Shown: in pieces, positions 44,581-53,271 of the stretch
Position numbering within the stretch: position 1 is the first letter of the stretch
Layout of the letters: each line of letters begins with the position of its first letter
Source of the DNA: CAZMXP01 sp964570285
Lineage (GTDB): Bacteria > Planctomycetota > PLA2
DNA: 64,000 bases
Direction of reading: 5' to 3'
Assembly: GCA_964570285.1 (NCBI GenBank)
Contig: CAZMXP010000002.1
Location: forward strand, 62,001-126,000
Translations under genes and position numbers: made by a program
The notes under the pieces: generated by a model
Database searches by the model: none
Told to the model about the DNA's origin: nothing
What the model saw: only the letters and a program-made list of their open reading frames with translations

Positions 44581-45557
44581 GCCGCCTCTACCGACGCAAC
44601 CGCGACCTGAGCCGGCCCATCGAGCGGTTCACGCTGCGCGTGGAGCACCCCGAGCAGGGGCGGTTCGACGCGTTCCTGACCCGCCACCTCGCGTGGCGCT
44701 CCCGGGCGGGCGCGCAGGAGCTGATCCGCGACGGCCGGGCCCTCGTGAACGGCGAGCGGAGAAAGCCCTCCACCCAGCTTCGCACCGGCGACCTCGTCAC
44801 CGTCGTCGTCGCGCGCCCGCCGCCGGCCGCCCCCCCGCCCGAGCCGGAGATCACGGTCCTCCTCGAGGACGAGCACCTCCTCGCCCTCGACAAGGAGTCG
44901 GGGGTCGTCGTCCATCCCGTGGGCGTGCACCAGCAGGGCACGCTGCTTCAGGAGCTCCATCGGCGGTCGGCCGCGTCCCCCCCCGGCGCCCCCCCCTTCC
45001 TCCCCAAGCTGATCCACCGGATCGACCAGTACACGAGCGGCATCCTGCTCGTCGCGAAGAGCGACGCGGTGCGCGCCGCCTTTTCGGAGATGCTCGCCCG
45101 CGGAGAGGTCGAGAAGGTCTACGAGGCGCTGCTGCTCGGGCGCGCCCCCTGGCAGGAGCGCAGCGTCGACGAGCCGATCGGTTCCGTCGGGGACTCGCGC
45201 ATCCTGATGCGCGTCGACCGCGAGGGCGGCAAGGAGGCGCGCTCGCACTTCGCGGTGCGCGAGCGGTTCGCCCATGCGACGCACGTCGGCGTGCGCATCG
45301 AGACGGGGCGGACGCACCAGATCCGCGTGCACGCCTCGCATCTCGGCATGCCGCTGCTCGGCGACCACCTGTACGGGGACGGGATCGCGCTGCCGGGGTT
45401 CCAGCGGTTCGCGCTCCATGCGGGGCGGATCCGGTTCCGCCATCCCGTGACCGGTCTCGAGACCGAGGTGCGCTCGCCGCTCCCTCGCCCCTTCGTCGAG
45501 GCGCTCGACTTCCTCCGCCGGCCTCCGGCGGAGGGGAAGAGTGCGATGGTGCGCTAG
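44577..45557 (+). CDS. rluD: RluA/RluD-family 23S rRNA pseudouridine synthase
   Basis: Converts specific uridines of rRNA (or tRNA) to pseudouridine. GTG 44577 overlaps lptG. N-terminal S4 RNA-binding domain (about 22-85, FDAFLTRHLAW, AQELIRDGRALVNGE), then the catalytic domain with the nucleophile Asp in IHRIDQYTSGILLVAKS (HRLD is HRID here), EVEKVYEALLLG and IETGRTHQIRVHASHLGMPLLGDHLYG. 326 residues. The exact target uridine cannot be assigned. Confidence 0.92.
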   Translation: MSRLYRRNRDLSRPIERFTLRVEHPEQGRFDAFLTRHLAWRSRAGAQELIRDGRALVNGERRKPSTQLRTGDLVTVVVARPPPAAPPPEPEITVLLEDEHLLALDKESGVVVHPVGVHQQGTLLQELHRRSAASPPGAPPFLPKLIHRIDQYTSGILLVAKSDAVRAAFSEMLARGEVEKVYEALLLGRAPWQERSVDEPIGSVGDSRILMRVDREGGKEARSHFAVRERFAHATHVGVRIETGRTHQIRVHASHLGMPLLGDHLYGDGIALPGFQRFALHAGRIRFRHPVTGLETEVRSPLPRPFVEALDFLRRPPAEGKSAMVR

Positions 45558-45560
45558 AAT
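45555..45560 (+). promoter_or_regulatory. -10 of the cytochrome c gene (near-leaderless)
   Basis: TAGAAT (its first bases are the rluD stop TAG), ending eight bases before ATG 45569. Confidence 0.5.
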
Positions 45561-45568
45561 CGTGGTTG

Positions 45569-46267
45569 ATGCGTCTGGCTCTCCTGCCGCCCCTCCTGCT
45601 CGGCCTGAGCCTCGCCGTCGCCGAGGCGCCGCGCGCGCCCGGCGATGCCGTCGCGCGGGGCAAGGCGCTGTTTGGGGACACGCAGGAGCTTGCCTACCCC
45701 TCCTGCGCGCAGTGCCACAGCCTCCGGCCGGAGAAGGAGGAACAGGACCCCGAGAAGGAGCCGCACCTGGGACCGGGGGCCACGCTCTGGGGCGCCGCCG
45801 TGCGCGAGGGGTGGCGCAACATGAACACCTACGCGGATGTCGGCGAGGCCTCCGACCACTGCGCGAAGGTCTGGCAGCAGCGCAAGGGGGGGCTCAAGGC
45901 GGAGCAGAAGCGCGACCTTGTCGCCTACCTCTCCGGCTTCGGCCCCGAGTCGGGGAAGTTGCCCAAGCGCGACGTGCAGCGCACGCCCAAGCTCCCCAAG
46001 GATCTCTCCGAACTGGACGGGGGCGACGCGGCGCGGGGCGAGAAGCTCACGGCGAGATTCTGCGGCGGATGCCACAACGCGGGCGAGGAGGCCATCTCCT
46101 TCGAACTCAAGCCCGGCAAGAAGAAGGCGGACCTGATCGTCCGCAAGGTGCGCGGCTACGACTCGCGCGGCAAGTTCAAGCCGCTCGAGGGGACGATGAG
46201 CTACTACACCAACGACCGCCTCCCGGACGGGGACCTGAAGGACATCCTCGCCCACCTCGCCCGGTGA
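45569..46267 (+). CDS. Exported di-haem c-type cytochrome
   Basis: 232 residues. Signal peptide about 1-18 (RLALLPPLLLGLSLAVA, then EAP). Two haem sites: CAQCH (Cys46, Cys49, His50) and CGGCH (Cys165, Cys168, His169), each in a roughly 90-residue class-I-like half. The first contains PHLGPGATLWGAA, with MNTYADVGEA supplying a possible axial Met; the second ends MSYYTNDRLPDGDLKDILAHLA. Likely a periplasmic electron carrier; the partner is unknown. The stop overlaps the next start (GTGA). Confidence 0.9.
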   Translation: MRLALLPPLLLGLSLAVAEAPRAPGDAVARGKALFGDTQELAYPSCAQCHSLRPEKEEQDPEKEPHLGPGATLWGAAVREGWRNMNTYADVGEASDHCAKVWQQRKGGLKAEQKRDLVAYLSGFGPESGKLPKRDVQRTPKLPKDLSELDGGDAARGEKLTARFCGGCHNAGEEAISFELKPGKKKADLIVRKVRGYDSRGKFKPLEGTMSYYTNDRLPDGDLKDILAHLAR

Positions 46268-47046
46268 TCACGCGCGCCCGGCTGCAGTTCCTCCGCTCGC
46301 TCCGCCTGAAGAAGGTGCGCGCGGAGGAGGGGATGCTGCTCGTCGAGGGGGTGAACGCCGCCGAGGCCGCCGTCGAGGGGGGCTTCGCGCGCGAACTGCT
46401 CCTCGGCGCCGCGGCGTCGGAGACACCTCGCGTCCGGCGACTCTGCGGCCTCTGCGGCGCGCGCGTCTCGATCCAGCGCATCGAAGAGCGGGAGATCGAG
46501 TCGCTGGCGGAGACGGAGACGCCCGGCGGGGTCTTCGCCCTCGCCGAGAGCCCGCTGCGGCCGTTCGACGGGCGGGGGTTTGCGGGCGCGAGCCTCGTCC
46601 TCGTGGCCGCCGGCGTGGCCGACCCGGGCAATCTGGGCACGCTGATGCGCGCCGCCGCGGCCCTGGGGGCCACCGCGGTGGTGACGACCGCGGGGACGGT
46701 GGACGCGACCAACCCCAAGGTCGTACGCGCCAGCGCGGGAGCCCTGTTCCGGCTCCCGGTGCACACCGGCGCGCTGGAGGGGCTGCACGAGGCGGGTTTC
46801 ACCCTCTGGATCGGCGACGCGAAGGGCGACCCGGTCGCGGCGCTCCGCGAGCGCCCCGCGCGGCTCGCGCTCGTGGTCGGCAGCGAGCCGCACGGCGTGG
46901 GCACGAGCGCGCAGGCGCTCGCGGACAGGACGATCGGCATCCCGATCCGGCCGCTGGTCGAAAGCCTGAATGTCGCCGTCGCCGCGGCGCTCCTCCTCTA
47001 CGCGACGGTGGCGCTCCCCGTGGCGGCGGCAAGCGGGCAGCCTTGA
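46264..47046 (+). CDS. SpoU/TrmH-family RNA 2'-O-methyltransferase
   Basis: SPOUT-fold, SAM-dependent ribose methyltransferase of 260 residues from GTG 46264. N-terminal substrate-binding domain (RLKKVRAEEGMLLVEGVNAAEAAVEGG), then the trefoil-knot domain with VLVAAGVADPGNLGTLMRAAAALGA (motif 1 normally DPxNxGtxiRta), LALVVGSEPHGV (motif 2) and IPIRPLVESLNVAVAAALLLYA (motif 3). Closest in style to RlmB/TsnR-like rRNA enzymes; the target is not assignable. Coupled to the cytochrome gene and to rsgA. Confidence 0.92.
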   Translation: MITRARLQFLRSLRLKKVRAEEGMLLVEGVNAAEAAVEGGFARELLLGAAASETPRVRRLCGLCGARVSIQRIEEREIESLAETETPGGVFALAESPLRPFDGRGFAGASLVLVAAGVADPGNLGTLMRAAAALGATAVVTTAGTVDATNPKVVRASAGALFRLPVHTGALEGLHEAGFTLWIGDAKGDPVAALRERPARLALVVGSEPHGVGTSAQALADRTIGIPIRPLVESLNVAVAAALLLYATVALPVAAASGQP

Positions 47047-47972
47047 GCGGCCGGCGATCGGGGGTGGTGCTGCGCGACGAGGGAAGTTCGCTGCTCGTCG
47101 ATCTCGGCGGCGAGGAGATCTCCTGCGTGCTCCGGAAGTCGCTGCGCAAGCGGTCGGGAACCCGCAGCAAGGCGGTCGTCGTCGGCGACCGCGTGGAGGT
47201 CGAGTTCAGCGCCGAGGGCGCCGCGATCTGCGAGGTGGCGGAGCGGCGTTCGCAACTGAGCCGCCCGGACCCGGGCAACCCGCGCCGCGAGCAGATCCTG
47301 GTCGCCAACGTCGACGCGGTGCTCGTCGTCGCGTCCGCGCAGGATCCCGTCTTCGTGCCCGCCCTCGTCGACCGCTTCCTCGTCGCGGCGGAGTCGCGCG
47401 AACTGGATGTGGGCATCGTGCTCAACAAGGTCGACCTCGATCCCGAGGGGCGCTGGCGGCAGGAACTCGACCTCTACCGCGGGCTCGGCTACCCGGCCAT
47501 GGAGGTCTCCGCGACCACCGGCCAGGGGCTCGAGGCCGTGCGCTCCTTCCTCGCCCAGAAAACGACGACCCTGCTCGGCCACAGCGGGGTCGGCAAGTCC
47601 TCCCTCGCGAACCGGCTTGATCCGTCGCTGAAGCTTCGCACCGGGGAGGTCCACGGCGCCTCCGGACAGGGCACGCACACGACGACGACCGTGTCGCTGC
47701 TGCGGCTCCCGTGGGGGGGCCATCTCGTGGACACGCCCGGCATACGCGAGTTCGGCCTCTGGAGGCTCGAGCCGGGCGACCTCGGACCCCACTTCCGGGA
47801 GATCGCGCTCCACATGCAGGGGTGCCGCTTCAACGACTGCCTGCACGAGCAGGAGCCCGGCTGCGCGGTCAAGAGCGCCGTCGCGCGCGGCGAGATCGCC
47901 GCGTCGCGTTTCGACTCCTACCGGCGTCTGCTCGCGGCGGTCCGGGAGGAGCGCCGCGACCTGGAACCCTGA
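47043..47972 (+). CDS. rsgA: Ribosome small-subunit biogenesis GTPase RsgA
   Basis: Circularly permuted GTPase that checks late 30S assembly. TTG start overlapping the methyltransferase stop; 309 residues. OB-fold (about 1-70), then G-motifs in permuted order: G4 VLNKVDL, G5 VSATTGQGL, G1 LLGHSGVGKSSLANRL, G2 THTTTTVSLL, G3 LVDTPGIREFGL. The zinc region has GCRFNDCLHEQEPGCAV. The roughly 200 bases to the convergent radA gene contain C/G-rich sequence with no feature I can support. Confidence 0.96.
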   Translation: MSGRRSGVVLRDEGSSLLVDLGGEEISCVLRKSLRKRSGTRSKAVVVGDRVEVEFSAEGAAICEVAERRSQLSRPDPGNPRREQILVANVDAVLVVASAQDPVFVPALVDRFLVAAESRELDVGIVLNKVDLDPEGRWRQELDLYRGLGYPAMEVSATTGQGLEAVRSFLAQKTTTLLGHSGVGKSSLANRLDPSLKLRTGEVHGASGQGTHTTTTVSLLRLPWGGHLVDTPGIREFGLWRLEPGDLGPHFREIALHMQGCRFNDCLHEQEPGCAVKSAVARGEIAASRFDSYRRLLAAVREERRDLEP

Positions 47973-48173
47973 ATCGGGGGGGGGCGGGGGGGGCCGAGCC
48001 CCGGCCAACGAATCTGGCCAAGGCCACGGGAGCGTGGGTGGCGGTGCGCCTCCCGGGTCGTGAAAGGCGCCACCGACCCGTCGTCGTGCGTCCTCTCGAC
48101 GTCGCCGGCAGGGCTGCGCTTCGCCCCCTGCGGCGGATGCCAACGGCGGACCCGCGGGGCCGCTGAGCATCCC

Positions 48174-49499
48174 TCACTCCTGCCCCGGCGCTTCGGGGTC
48201 GTCAGGGAAGACCTCGTGCACGCGCGTCACGGGGACGCACTCGATGCCGTCAAGCGGTGGCGTGCCCGCCGGCACATAGGCGCGGCGGAAGCCCATCGCG
48301 CGCGCCTCCTTGAGACGGCCCGTTGGTTGGGGGACGGTGCGCACCTCCCCCCGGAGGCCCACCTCGCCGAGCACGACGGCGTCCGACGGCACCTCGCGTC
48401 CCCACTGGGCACCGAGCACGGCGGCCGCGAGCGCGAGGTCGAGGCCGGTGTCGTGCACGGTGAGGCCGCCCACGACGTTGGCGAAGACATCCCGGCGGCC
48501 GACCTCCGCCGAGAAGAGGGACTCGATGACGCCGACGAGCAGTTCCGCGCGGCGCGGGTCGGCACCCTGTGCCCGGCGACGCGGGGCGGTGCGGTTGTCG
48601 CCGACGAGGAGCGCCTGCACTTCGACGCAGAGCGCCCTCCGCCCCTCGACGACCGCGGCGACGACCGAGCCGGGGCCGGCCGCCCGCTGTTCCGCCACGA
48701 GAAAGCGGCTCGCCTCCCGCACCTCGTGAAGTCCGTCGTCGCGCATCTCGAAGAGGCCGATCTCATCCGTCGGTCCATAGCGGTTCTTGATCGCCCGCAG
48801 CGCGCGCAGGCCCATGTGCCGGTCCCCCTCGAAGAAGAGCACCGTGTCGACGGCATGCTCGAGCGTGCGCGGGCCGGCGAGGCCGCCCTCCTTCGTGACC
48901 TGCCCGACCAGCAGGACCGCCGCACCGCTCGCGCGCGCCGCGGGCACGAGCACCTCGGCCGCCGCGCGCACCTGCGCCGGCCCCCCCGGCGCCCCCTCGC
49001 AATCGCGCGTGTGCAGCGTCTGCACGCTGTCCACGACGCAGAGATCGGGCCGCAGCGCCGCGAGCGCCTCGGCGACCTGGCTGGTGTCGCTCGTGTCGAG
49101 CAGCAGCACGCCCTCGCCCGCGAGGCCGAGGCGCCTCGCGCGCAGCGCGACCTGGTCGGCCGCCTCCTCGCCCGACGCATAGAGCGAGCGGCCCGCGCTG
49201 CGCGCGCAGGCGGCCAGCAGGAGCGTCGACTTGCCGATGCCCGGCTCGCCGCCGACGAGCACGCAGCTTCCGGGAACGAGCCCGCCCCCCAGCACGCGGT
49301 CCAGCTCCAGGTAGCCGCTCGCCCGCCGCGGCACCGGTTCGGTGGCGATCTCGTGCAGCGGGCGTGCGACGACCGCCGTGCGTCCGGCGGGCGCCGCCGC
49401 GACCGCCGCCTCGACGGAACCCCAGGCGCCACAGCGCGAACAGCGCCCCTCCCAGCGGAGCGGGCGCGCCCCGCATCCGGTACAGCGAAACTCCGACAT
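48174..49499 (-). CDS. radA: DNA repair protein RadA
   Basis: RecA-like branch-migration helicase for recombination intermediates. ATG 49499 is taken; a GTG one codon earlier is equally possible. Four-Cys zinc finger at the N-terminus (RCTGCGARPLRWEGRCSRCGAWG), Walker A LVGGEPGIGKSTLLLA, the RadA-specific KNRYG motif in AIKNRYGPTDEIGLFEM, and the C-terminal Lon-like domain (GLTVHDTGLDLALAAAVLGA, GEVGLRGEVRTV). About 441 residues. It lies 24 bases after folC on the same strand. Confidence 0.96.
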   Translation of the reverse strand: MSEFRCTGCGARPLRWEGRCSRCGAWGSVEAAVAAAPAGRTAVVARPLHEIATEPVPRRASGYLELDRVLGGGLVPGSCVLVGGEPGIGKSTLLLAACARSAGRSLYASGEEAADQVALRARRLGLAGEGVLLLDTSDTSQVAEALAALRPDLCVVDSVQTLHTRDCEGAPGGPAQVRAAAEVLVPAARASGAAVLLVGQVTKEGGLAGPRTLEHAVDTVLFFEGDRHMGLRALRAIKNRYGPTDEIGLFEMRDDGLHEVREASRFLVAEQRAAGPGSVVAAVVEGRRALCVEVQALLVGDNRTAPRRRAQGADPRRAELLVGVIESLFSAEVGRRDVFANVVGGLTVHDTGLDLALAAAVLGAQWGREVPSDAVVLGEVGLRGEVRTVPQPTGRLKEARAMGFRRAYVPAGTPPLDGIECVPVTRVHEVFPDDPEAPGQE

Positions 49500-49523
49500 C
49501 ACCTATAGAGACGCGCGGTGGTG

Positions 49524-50744
49524 TCAAGTGTGGCGGCGAAGGGCCCCCGCGAGGTAGAGCGAACCGGTCACGAGAACGAGCCCGGACGGCCCCGCCGCGG
49601 CGCGCGCCGCGGAGAGGGCGGTGAGCGCGTCCGGATGCGCCAGGGCCCGTCCGCCCCAGCCGGGGTGCGCGGCCAGCAGTGCCGCGGGCCGCCCCCGCTG
49701 CATGTCGACGCGGCAGGCGTGGATGCCGGCGACGGCGGGCGCGAGGTGGCCGACGATCGCGTCGAGGCGCTTGTCCTCGCCGAGCGCGAAGACGAGTTCG
49801 GGTCGCGCGCCCGGGAGGTGGTCCCCGAGCGCCTGCACCGTCGCGGCGACGCTCTCGGCCGTATGCGCCCCGTCGAGCAGCACCGTCGGCTTCGAGCCCC
49901 GCAACTCGCAGCATGCCGGGAGAAGCAGGGTGCCAGGCGACACTCCCGCCACAGCGGTCGCGATCGCGGCATTGTGGGCCTGGTGGCGGCCGAGGAGGGG
50001 GAGGAAGCGGCCGTTCCACCGGAGCCCCGCCGGTTCGAAGACGACGTCGAGCGGTGCGGGCACGTGCCGCAGCGGCGCGCGCTGCTCCCGCGCCCGGGCG
50101 GCGATCACGCGCCCCGCGGCGCTCTCGGGATCGACGCCGCTGGTCACCGGCACACCGGGCCGGATCGTTGCCGCCTTCTCGCCCGCGATCGCCTCGAGCG
50201 TGTCGCCGAGCAGTTCGGTGTGCTCGAGGCCGATGGTCGTGATGACGTTGTGCGTCGTCGGCACGACGGTCGTCGCGTCGAGCCTCCCCCCCAGCCCGAC
50301 CTCGAGCACGACGGCGGCCGTCTTCGCCTCGGCGAAGTGGAGGCACGCCGCGGCGGTCATCGCCTCGAAGAAGGTCGTCCCCGGCGGGGCGACCCGCAGC
50401 GTGCGCTCGATGGCGTCGGCGAACTCGCGCTCGCCGATCGGCCTGCCGTCCACGGCGATGCGTTCGAGGGGGCTCTCGAGGTGGGGGGAGGTGTAGAGGC
50501 CCGTGCGGGCCCCCGAGCCCCCGAAGATCGACGCGAGCATGCGCGCGACCGACCCCTTGCCCTTGCTCCCCGCCACCTGCACGACCCTCCCGCCCAGCGC
50601 GAGGTGGGGCGAGCCGAGGCGCTCCATCAGCAGGCGCGGCCTGCCGAGGTCGAAGGCGCGGGGGCCGTCCGGGCGCGTGCGCTCGTAGTTCGTGAGGCGG
50701 GCGAGCGCCTGCATCGCCTCGTCGACGGTCCCGGGCGGCCCCAT
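49524..50744 (-). CDS. folC: Folylpolyglutamate/dihydrofolate synthase with a shortened linker region
   Basis: Adds glutamate to folates. P-loop VQVAGSKGKGSVARMLASIF, YTSPHLESPLERI, FFEAMTAAACLHF, VVLEVGLGGRLDATTVV, ITTIGLEHTELLGDT, AGEKAATIRPGVPV and DGAH in VLLDGAHTAESVAAT are present. The stretch between HNAAIATAVAG and TVLLDGAH is only about 25 residues and lacks the usual second-domain helices and the WPGRxE motif, and DGAHN is DGAHT. The local sequence there (near 49905-49960) also looks compositionally different. The protein has 406 residues and may be impaired or simply divergent. Confidence 0.88.
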   Translation of the reverse strand: MGPPGTVDEAMQALARLTNYERTRPDGPRAFDLGRPRLLMERLGSPHLALGGRVVQVAGSKGKGSVARMLASIFGGSGARTGLYTSPHLESPLERIAVDGRPIGEREFADAIERTLRVAPPGTTFFEAMTAAACLHFAEAKTAAVVLEVGLGGRLDATTVVPTTHNVITTIGLEHTELLGDTLEAIAGEKAATIRPGVPVTSGVDPESAAGRVIAARAREQRAPLRHVPAPLDVVFEPAGLRWNGRFLPLLGRHQAHNAAIATAVAGVSPGTLLLPACCELRGSKPTVLLDGAHTAESVAATVQALGDHLPGARPELVFALGEDKRLDAIVGHLAPAVAGIHACRVDMQRGRPAALLAAHPGWGGRALAHPDALTALSAARAAAGPSGLVLVTGSLYLAGALRRHT

Positions 50745-50756
50745 GGAGCCATGATC

Positions 50757-50762
50757 TATACT
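50757..50762 (+). promoter_or_regulatory. Possible -10 of the two-TM protein gene
   Basis: TATACT, 42 bases before ATG 50805, within the 60-base space between the divergent folC start (50744) and this gene. GGGGAGG follows but is too far from the ATG to serve as its ribosome site. Confidence 0.4.
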
Positions 50763-50804
50763 GGGGAGGTCCCGCCAGCGCGAGCCCCCCCGGTCGAAAA
50801 CACG

Positions 50805-52280
50805 ATGTTTGAAGATCTCAAGAACCCGCAGCGGGCCGGCGGCCCGGGCTTGGGGCGCAACCTCTTCCGCTTCTTCCCGCAGGTCGGCGATCCGAAGACG
50901 CGTCTCTACGTGTACATCGGGCTCCTCGTGCTCTTCGCGCTGATCGCGATCGGCCTCCGGAACTACGGCAAGAGCTACGAGGCGCGGAAGCAGCGCCGCG
51001 AAGGTCCCAGCGAGGTTCTGGGCATCTCGGGCGATGCCTCGCGCTTCGCGGGGGCGCCCGACCTCGACATGCGGCTCGCGGAGCGCATCACCGACATGGG
51101 GCCCGACGCGCGGGAGCGCTGGGAGACCGACGTGATCCCCTACCTGCTGCTGGAGGCGCGCCACACGCCCAGCGTGCACGCCTACAGCCGCGACCTTCTG
51201 CCGCTCGTGCCCGAGGTGGCGCCCGCGATCCGCAAGGACTCGCGGCCGTGGCGCTTCCAGTTCGTGCGCTTCCGCGGCGTGATCGAGTCGATCCGCGAGG
51301 AGACGTACGAAGACGTCTACGGGGGGAAGACCGAGATCGGGCAGATCCACCGCGCGATCGTCGTGATGGGGGGGGGCGAGGGGGCCGTGCGGCTCACGGT
51401 TCTCTACCCGTTCGCGCCGCGCTGGAGCGACGAGAACGAGCCGACGATCCATCCCGAGCAGCACCTGATCACCGACGGCTGGATCCGGGGCCGCGGGGTC
51501 TTCGTGAAGAACTTCCTCGACCGCGCGGCGGACGGGACGCCAGTCGAGACCTTCCTCGTCGTCGCCACGGCGATCGAGCGCGATTTCGAGACGCTGCCGG
51601 TGACCTCCCTCGAAGAGATCCCCTTCCAGATCATCGAGGACGATCCCTCGATGCAGGGCGACCCCCAGCGCGAACCGCTGCTCTTCCGCAAGTACCCGAG
51701 GACGCTCTTCCGCCTCCTCCGGTGGGCGGAGGGTCGCGCCGGGCCCGCGGGTGCGCCGCAGCGCGCGCAGGATGGCCTGACCGCGCTCGACTTCGAGAGC
51801 CAGGACTATACCGAGCTGATCGGGCAGGCCCCGCGCTTCCGGGCCAAGTACTTCAGGGGGCTTGGCGCGCTCGTCTATCCGCCGAGCTACTACGGCCCCG
51901 AGCAGACCGAGCCCAACGACGCCGGGGTGGAGGAGTTCCTCTACGGCTGGATCTACACCGACCGCCACCATCTCATCGAGTACTGCGCGCCGGCGTCGCT
52001 CGCGGGCGAGTTCAAGTCCAACCACCGCATCCGCTGGGAGGGCTACTTCTACAAGGCCCGGGCCTATCCGTCGAAGGGGGGCACCGACCGGCTCGCGCCG
52101 ATGTTCGTGTTGACGGCGCTCGAGGGGGTGGCGCCCCCGGCAACGCACTCTACCGAGCAGATCATCATCGCGGCGGCCTTCTGCGTCGGCATCGGGCTGC
52201 TCGTCTTCCTGATCGTGCGCGAGGACAAGACGAAGTCCGACTTCCGGCGCGCGCGCAAGAAGACGACGGTGAAAGCGTAG
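50805..52280 (+). CDS. Hypothetical two-helix membrane protein
   Basis: Not recognised. 491 residues; the ATG is chosen because it begins just after the divergent promoter space. Soluble N-terminal 30 residues, membrane helix about 36-55 (YVYIGLLVLFALIAIGL), a roughly 400-residue, acidic, presumably periplasmic region with beta-rich segments (WRFQFVRFRGVIESIREETY, VFVKNFLDRAADGTPVETFLVVATAIE, IRWEGYFYKARAY), a second helix about 451-470 (IIIAAAFCVGIGLLVFLIV) and a basic cytoplasmic tail (RARKKTTVKA). aroB follows two bases after its stop. Confidence 0.85.
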   Translation: MFEDLKNPQRAGGPGLGRNLFRFFPQVGDPKTRLYVYIGLLVLFALIAIGLRNYGKSYEARKQRREGPSEVLGISGDASRFAGAPDLDMRLAERITDMGPDARERWETDVIPYLLLEARHTPSVHAYSRDLLPLVPEVAPAIRKDSRPWRFQFVRFRGVIESIREETYEDVYGGKTEIGQIHRAIVVMGGGEGAVRLTVLYPFAPRWSDENEPTIHPEQHLITDGWIRGRGVFVKNFLDRAADGTPVETFLVVATAIERDFETLPVTSLEEIPFQIIEDDPSMQGDPQREPLLFRKYPRTLFRLLRWAEGRAGPAGAPQRAQDGLTALDFESQDYTELIGQAPRFRAKYFRGLGALVYPPSYYGPEQTEPNDAGVEEFLYGWIYTDRHHLIEYCAPASLAGEFKSNHRIRWEGYFYKARAYPSKGGTDRLAPMFVLTALEGVAPPATHSTEQIIIAAAFCVGIGLLVFLIVREDKTKSDFRRARKKTTVKA

Positions 52281-52282
52281 GG

Positions 52283-53263
52283 ATGGCGCGGTTCGGCGCG
52301 GGGCAACGGCACTCGCTGGATCGCCTGCTCGATGCGATCCCCCACCGCGCGCGGTTTCTCGTCGCGGACCGGCGCGTGACGGAACTGCACGGCTGCCCGA
52401 TCGATGCCCCGCAGCTCCTCCTCGACGCGGGCGAAGCGTCGAAGAGCGTCGCGACATGGGAGCGCATCCTCGACGCCCTCGTCGCGGCGGGGCTCGATCG
52501 CGACGGCCTGCTCGTGGCGTTCGGCGGCGGCGTCGTGCTCGATGTCGCCGGCTTCGCCGCCGCGTGCTACCTGCGCGGCATCCGCTGGGTGGCGCTGCCG
52601 ACGACGCTGCTCGCGCAGGTGGACGCGGCCCACGGCGGCAAGACCGGCATCGACCACGCGGCGGCGAAGAACCTGATCGGCGCCTTCCATCCCCCGGCGG
52701 AGGTCCTCGTCGACACCGACCTGCTCGCGACGCTGCCCGAGCGCGAGTTGCGCGGCGGCCTCGCCGAGGTCATCAAGCACGGCGTCATCGGCAACCCGGG
52801 CCTGCTCGAACGCGCGGGGCGCGCGACACCCGCAACGCTCGTCGAGGAGGCTGCGCTCGTGAAGATCGGGATCGTCGAGCGCGATCCGCGAGAGCAGGGC
52901 GAGCGGCGCCTGCTGAACCTCGGCCACACCCTCGGCCATGCGCTCGAACATGCGTCGGGCTACGCGCTCCATCACGGGGAGGCGGTGGCGCTGGGCCTTC
53001 GCGCCGCATGCCGCATCGCGGAGGAATTCACGGGTTTCGGGGGGCGCGGGGGGGTCGAGGAGGCGCTCGACCGGTGCGGCCTGCCGCGGACCGCCAACCT
53101 CCGAAGTGCGGACGTCCTGTCCGCACTCCGCCACGACAAGAAGCGCTCCGGAGCCAACTTGCGCTGGGTACTGCCGCTGAGTGTCAGCGATGTCCGTGTC
53201 TACGAGGGGGTGCCGGAGGGGCTGGTGCGGCGGGTGCTCGACGGGCTCCTCGCTGTCGGCTGA
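52283..53263 (+). CDS. aroB: 3-Dehydroquinate synthase
   Basis: Second step of the shikimate pathway, NAD- and metal-dependent. VAFGGGVVLDVAGFAAACYLRGI (NAD binding), LPTTLLAQVDAAHGGKTGID, KNLIGAFHPP, ELRGGLAEVIKHGVI, LNLGHTLGHALEH and LHHGEAVALGL (metal-binding Glu and His residues) are intact, as is the late HDKKRSGANLRWVLP. 326 residues, slightly short at the N-terminus compared with typical AroB (about 360), but the active site is complete. It is convergent with the frameshifted gene that ends at 53272. Confidence 0.94.
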   Translation: MARFGAGQRHSLDRLLDAIPHRARFLVADRRVTELHGCPIDAPQLLLDAGEASKSVATWERILDALVAAGLDRDGLLVAFGGGVVLDVAGFAAACYLRGIRWVALPTTLLAQVDAAHGGKTGIDHAAAKNLIGAFHPPAEVLVDTDLLATLPERELRGGLAEVIKHGVIGNPGLLERAGRATPATLVEEAALVKIGIVERDPREQGERRLLNLGHTLGHALEHASGYALHHGEAVALGLRAACRIAEEFTGFGGRGGVEEALDRCGLPRTANLRSADVLSALRHDKKRSGANLRWVLPLSVSDVRVYEGVPEGLVRRVLDGLLAVG

Positions 53264-53271
53264 AGCGTCTC

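Noticed and set aside
49500..49530. TTGACA...TATAGG promoter for radA
   Set aside because: The spacer is only 14 bases and the -10 ends two bases from the ATG. radA is more likely read through from folC.
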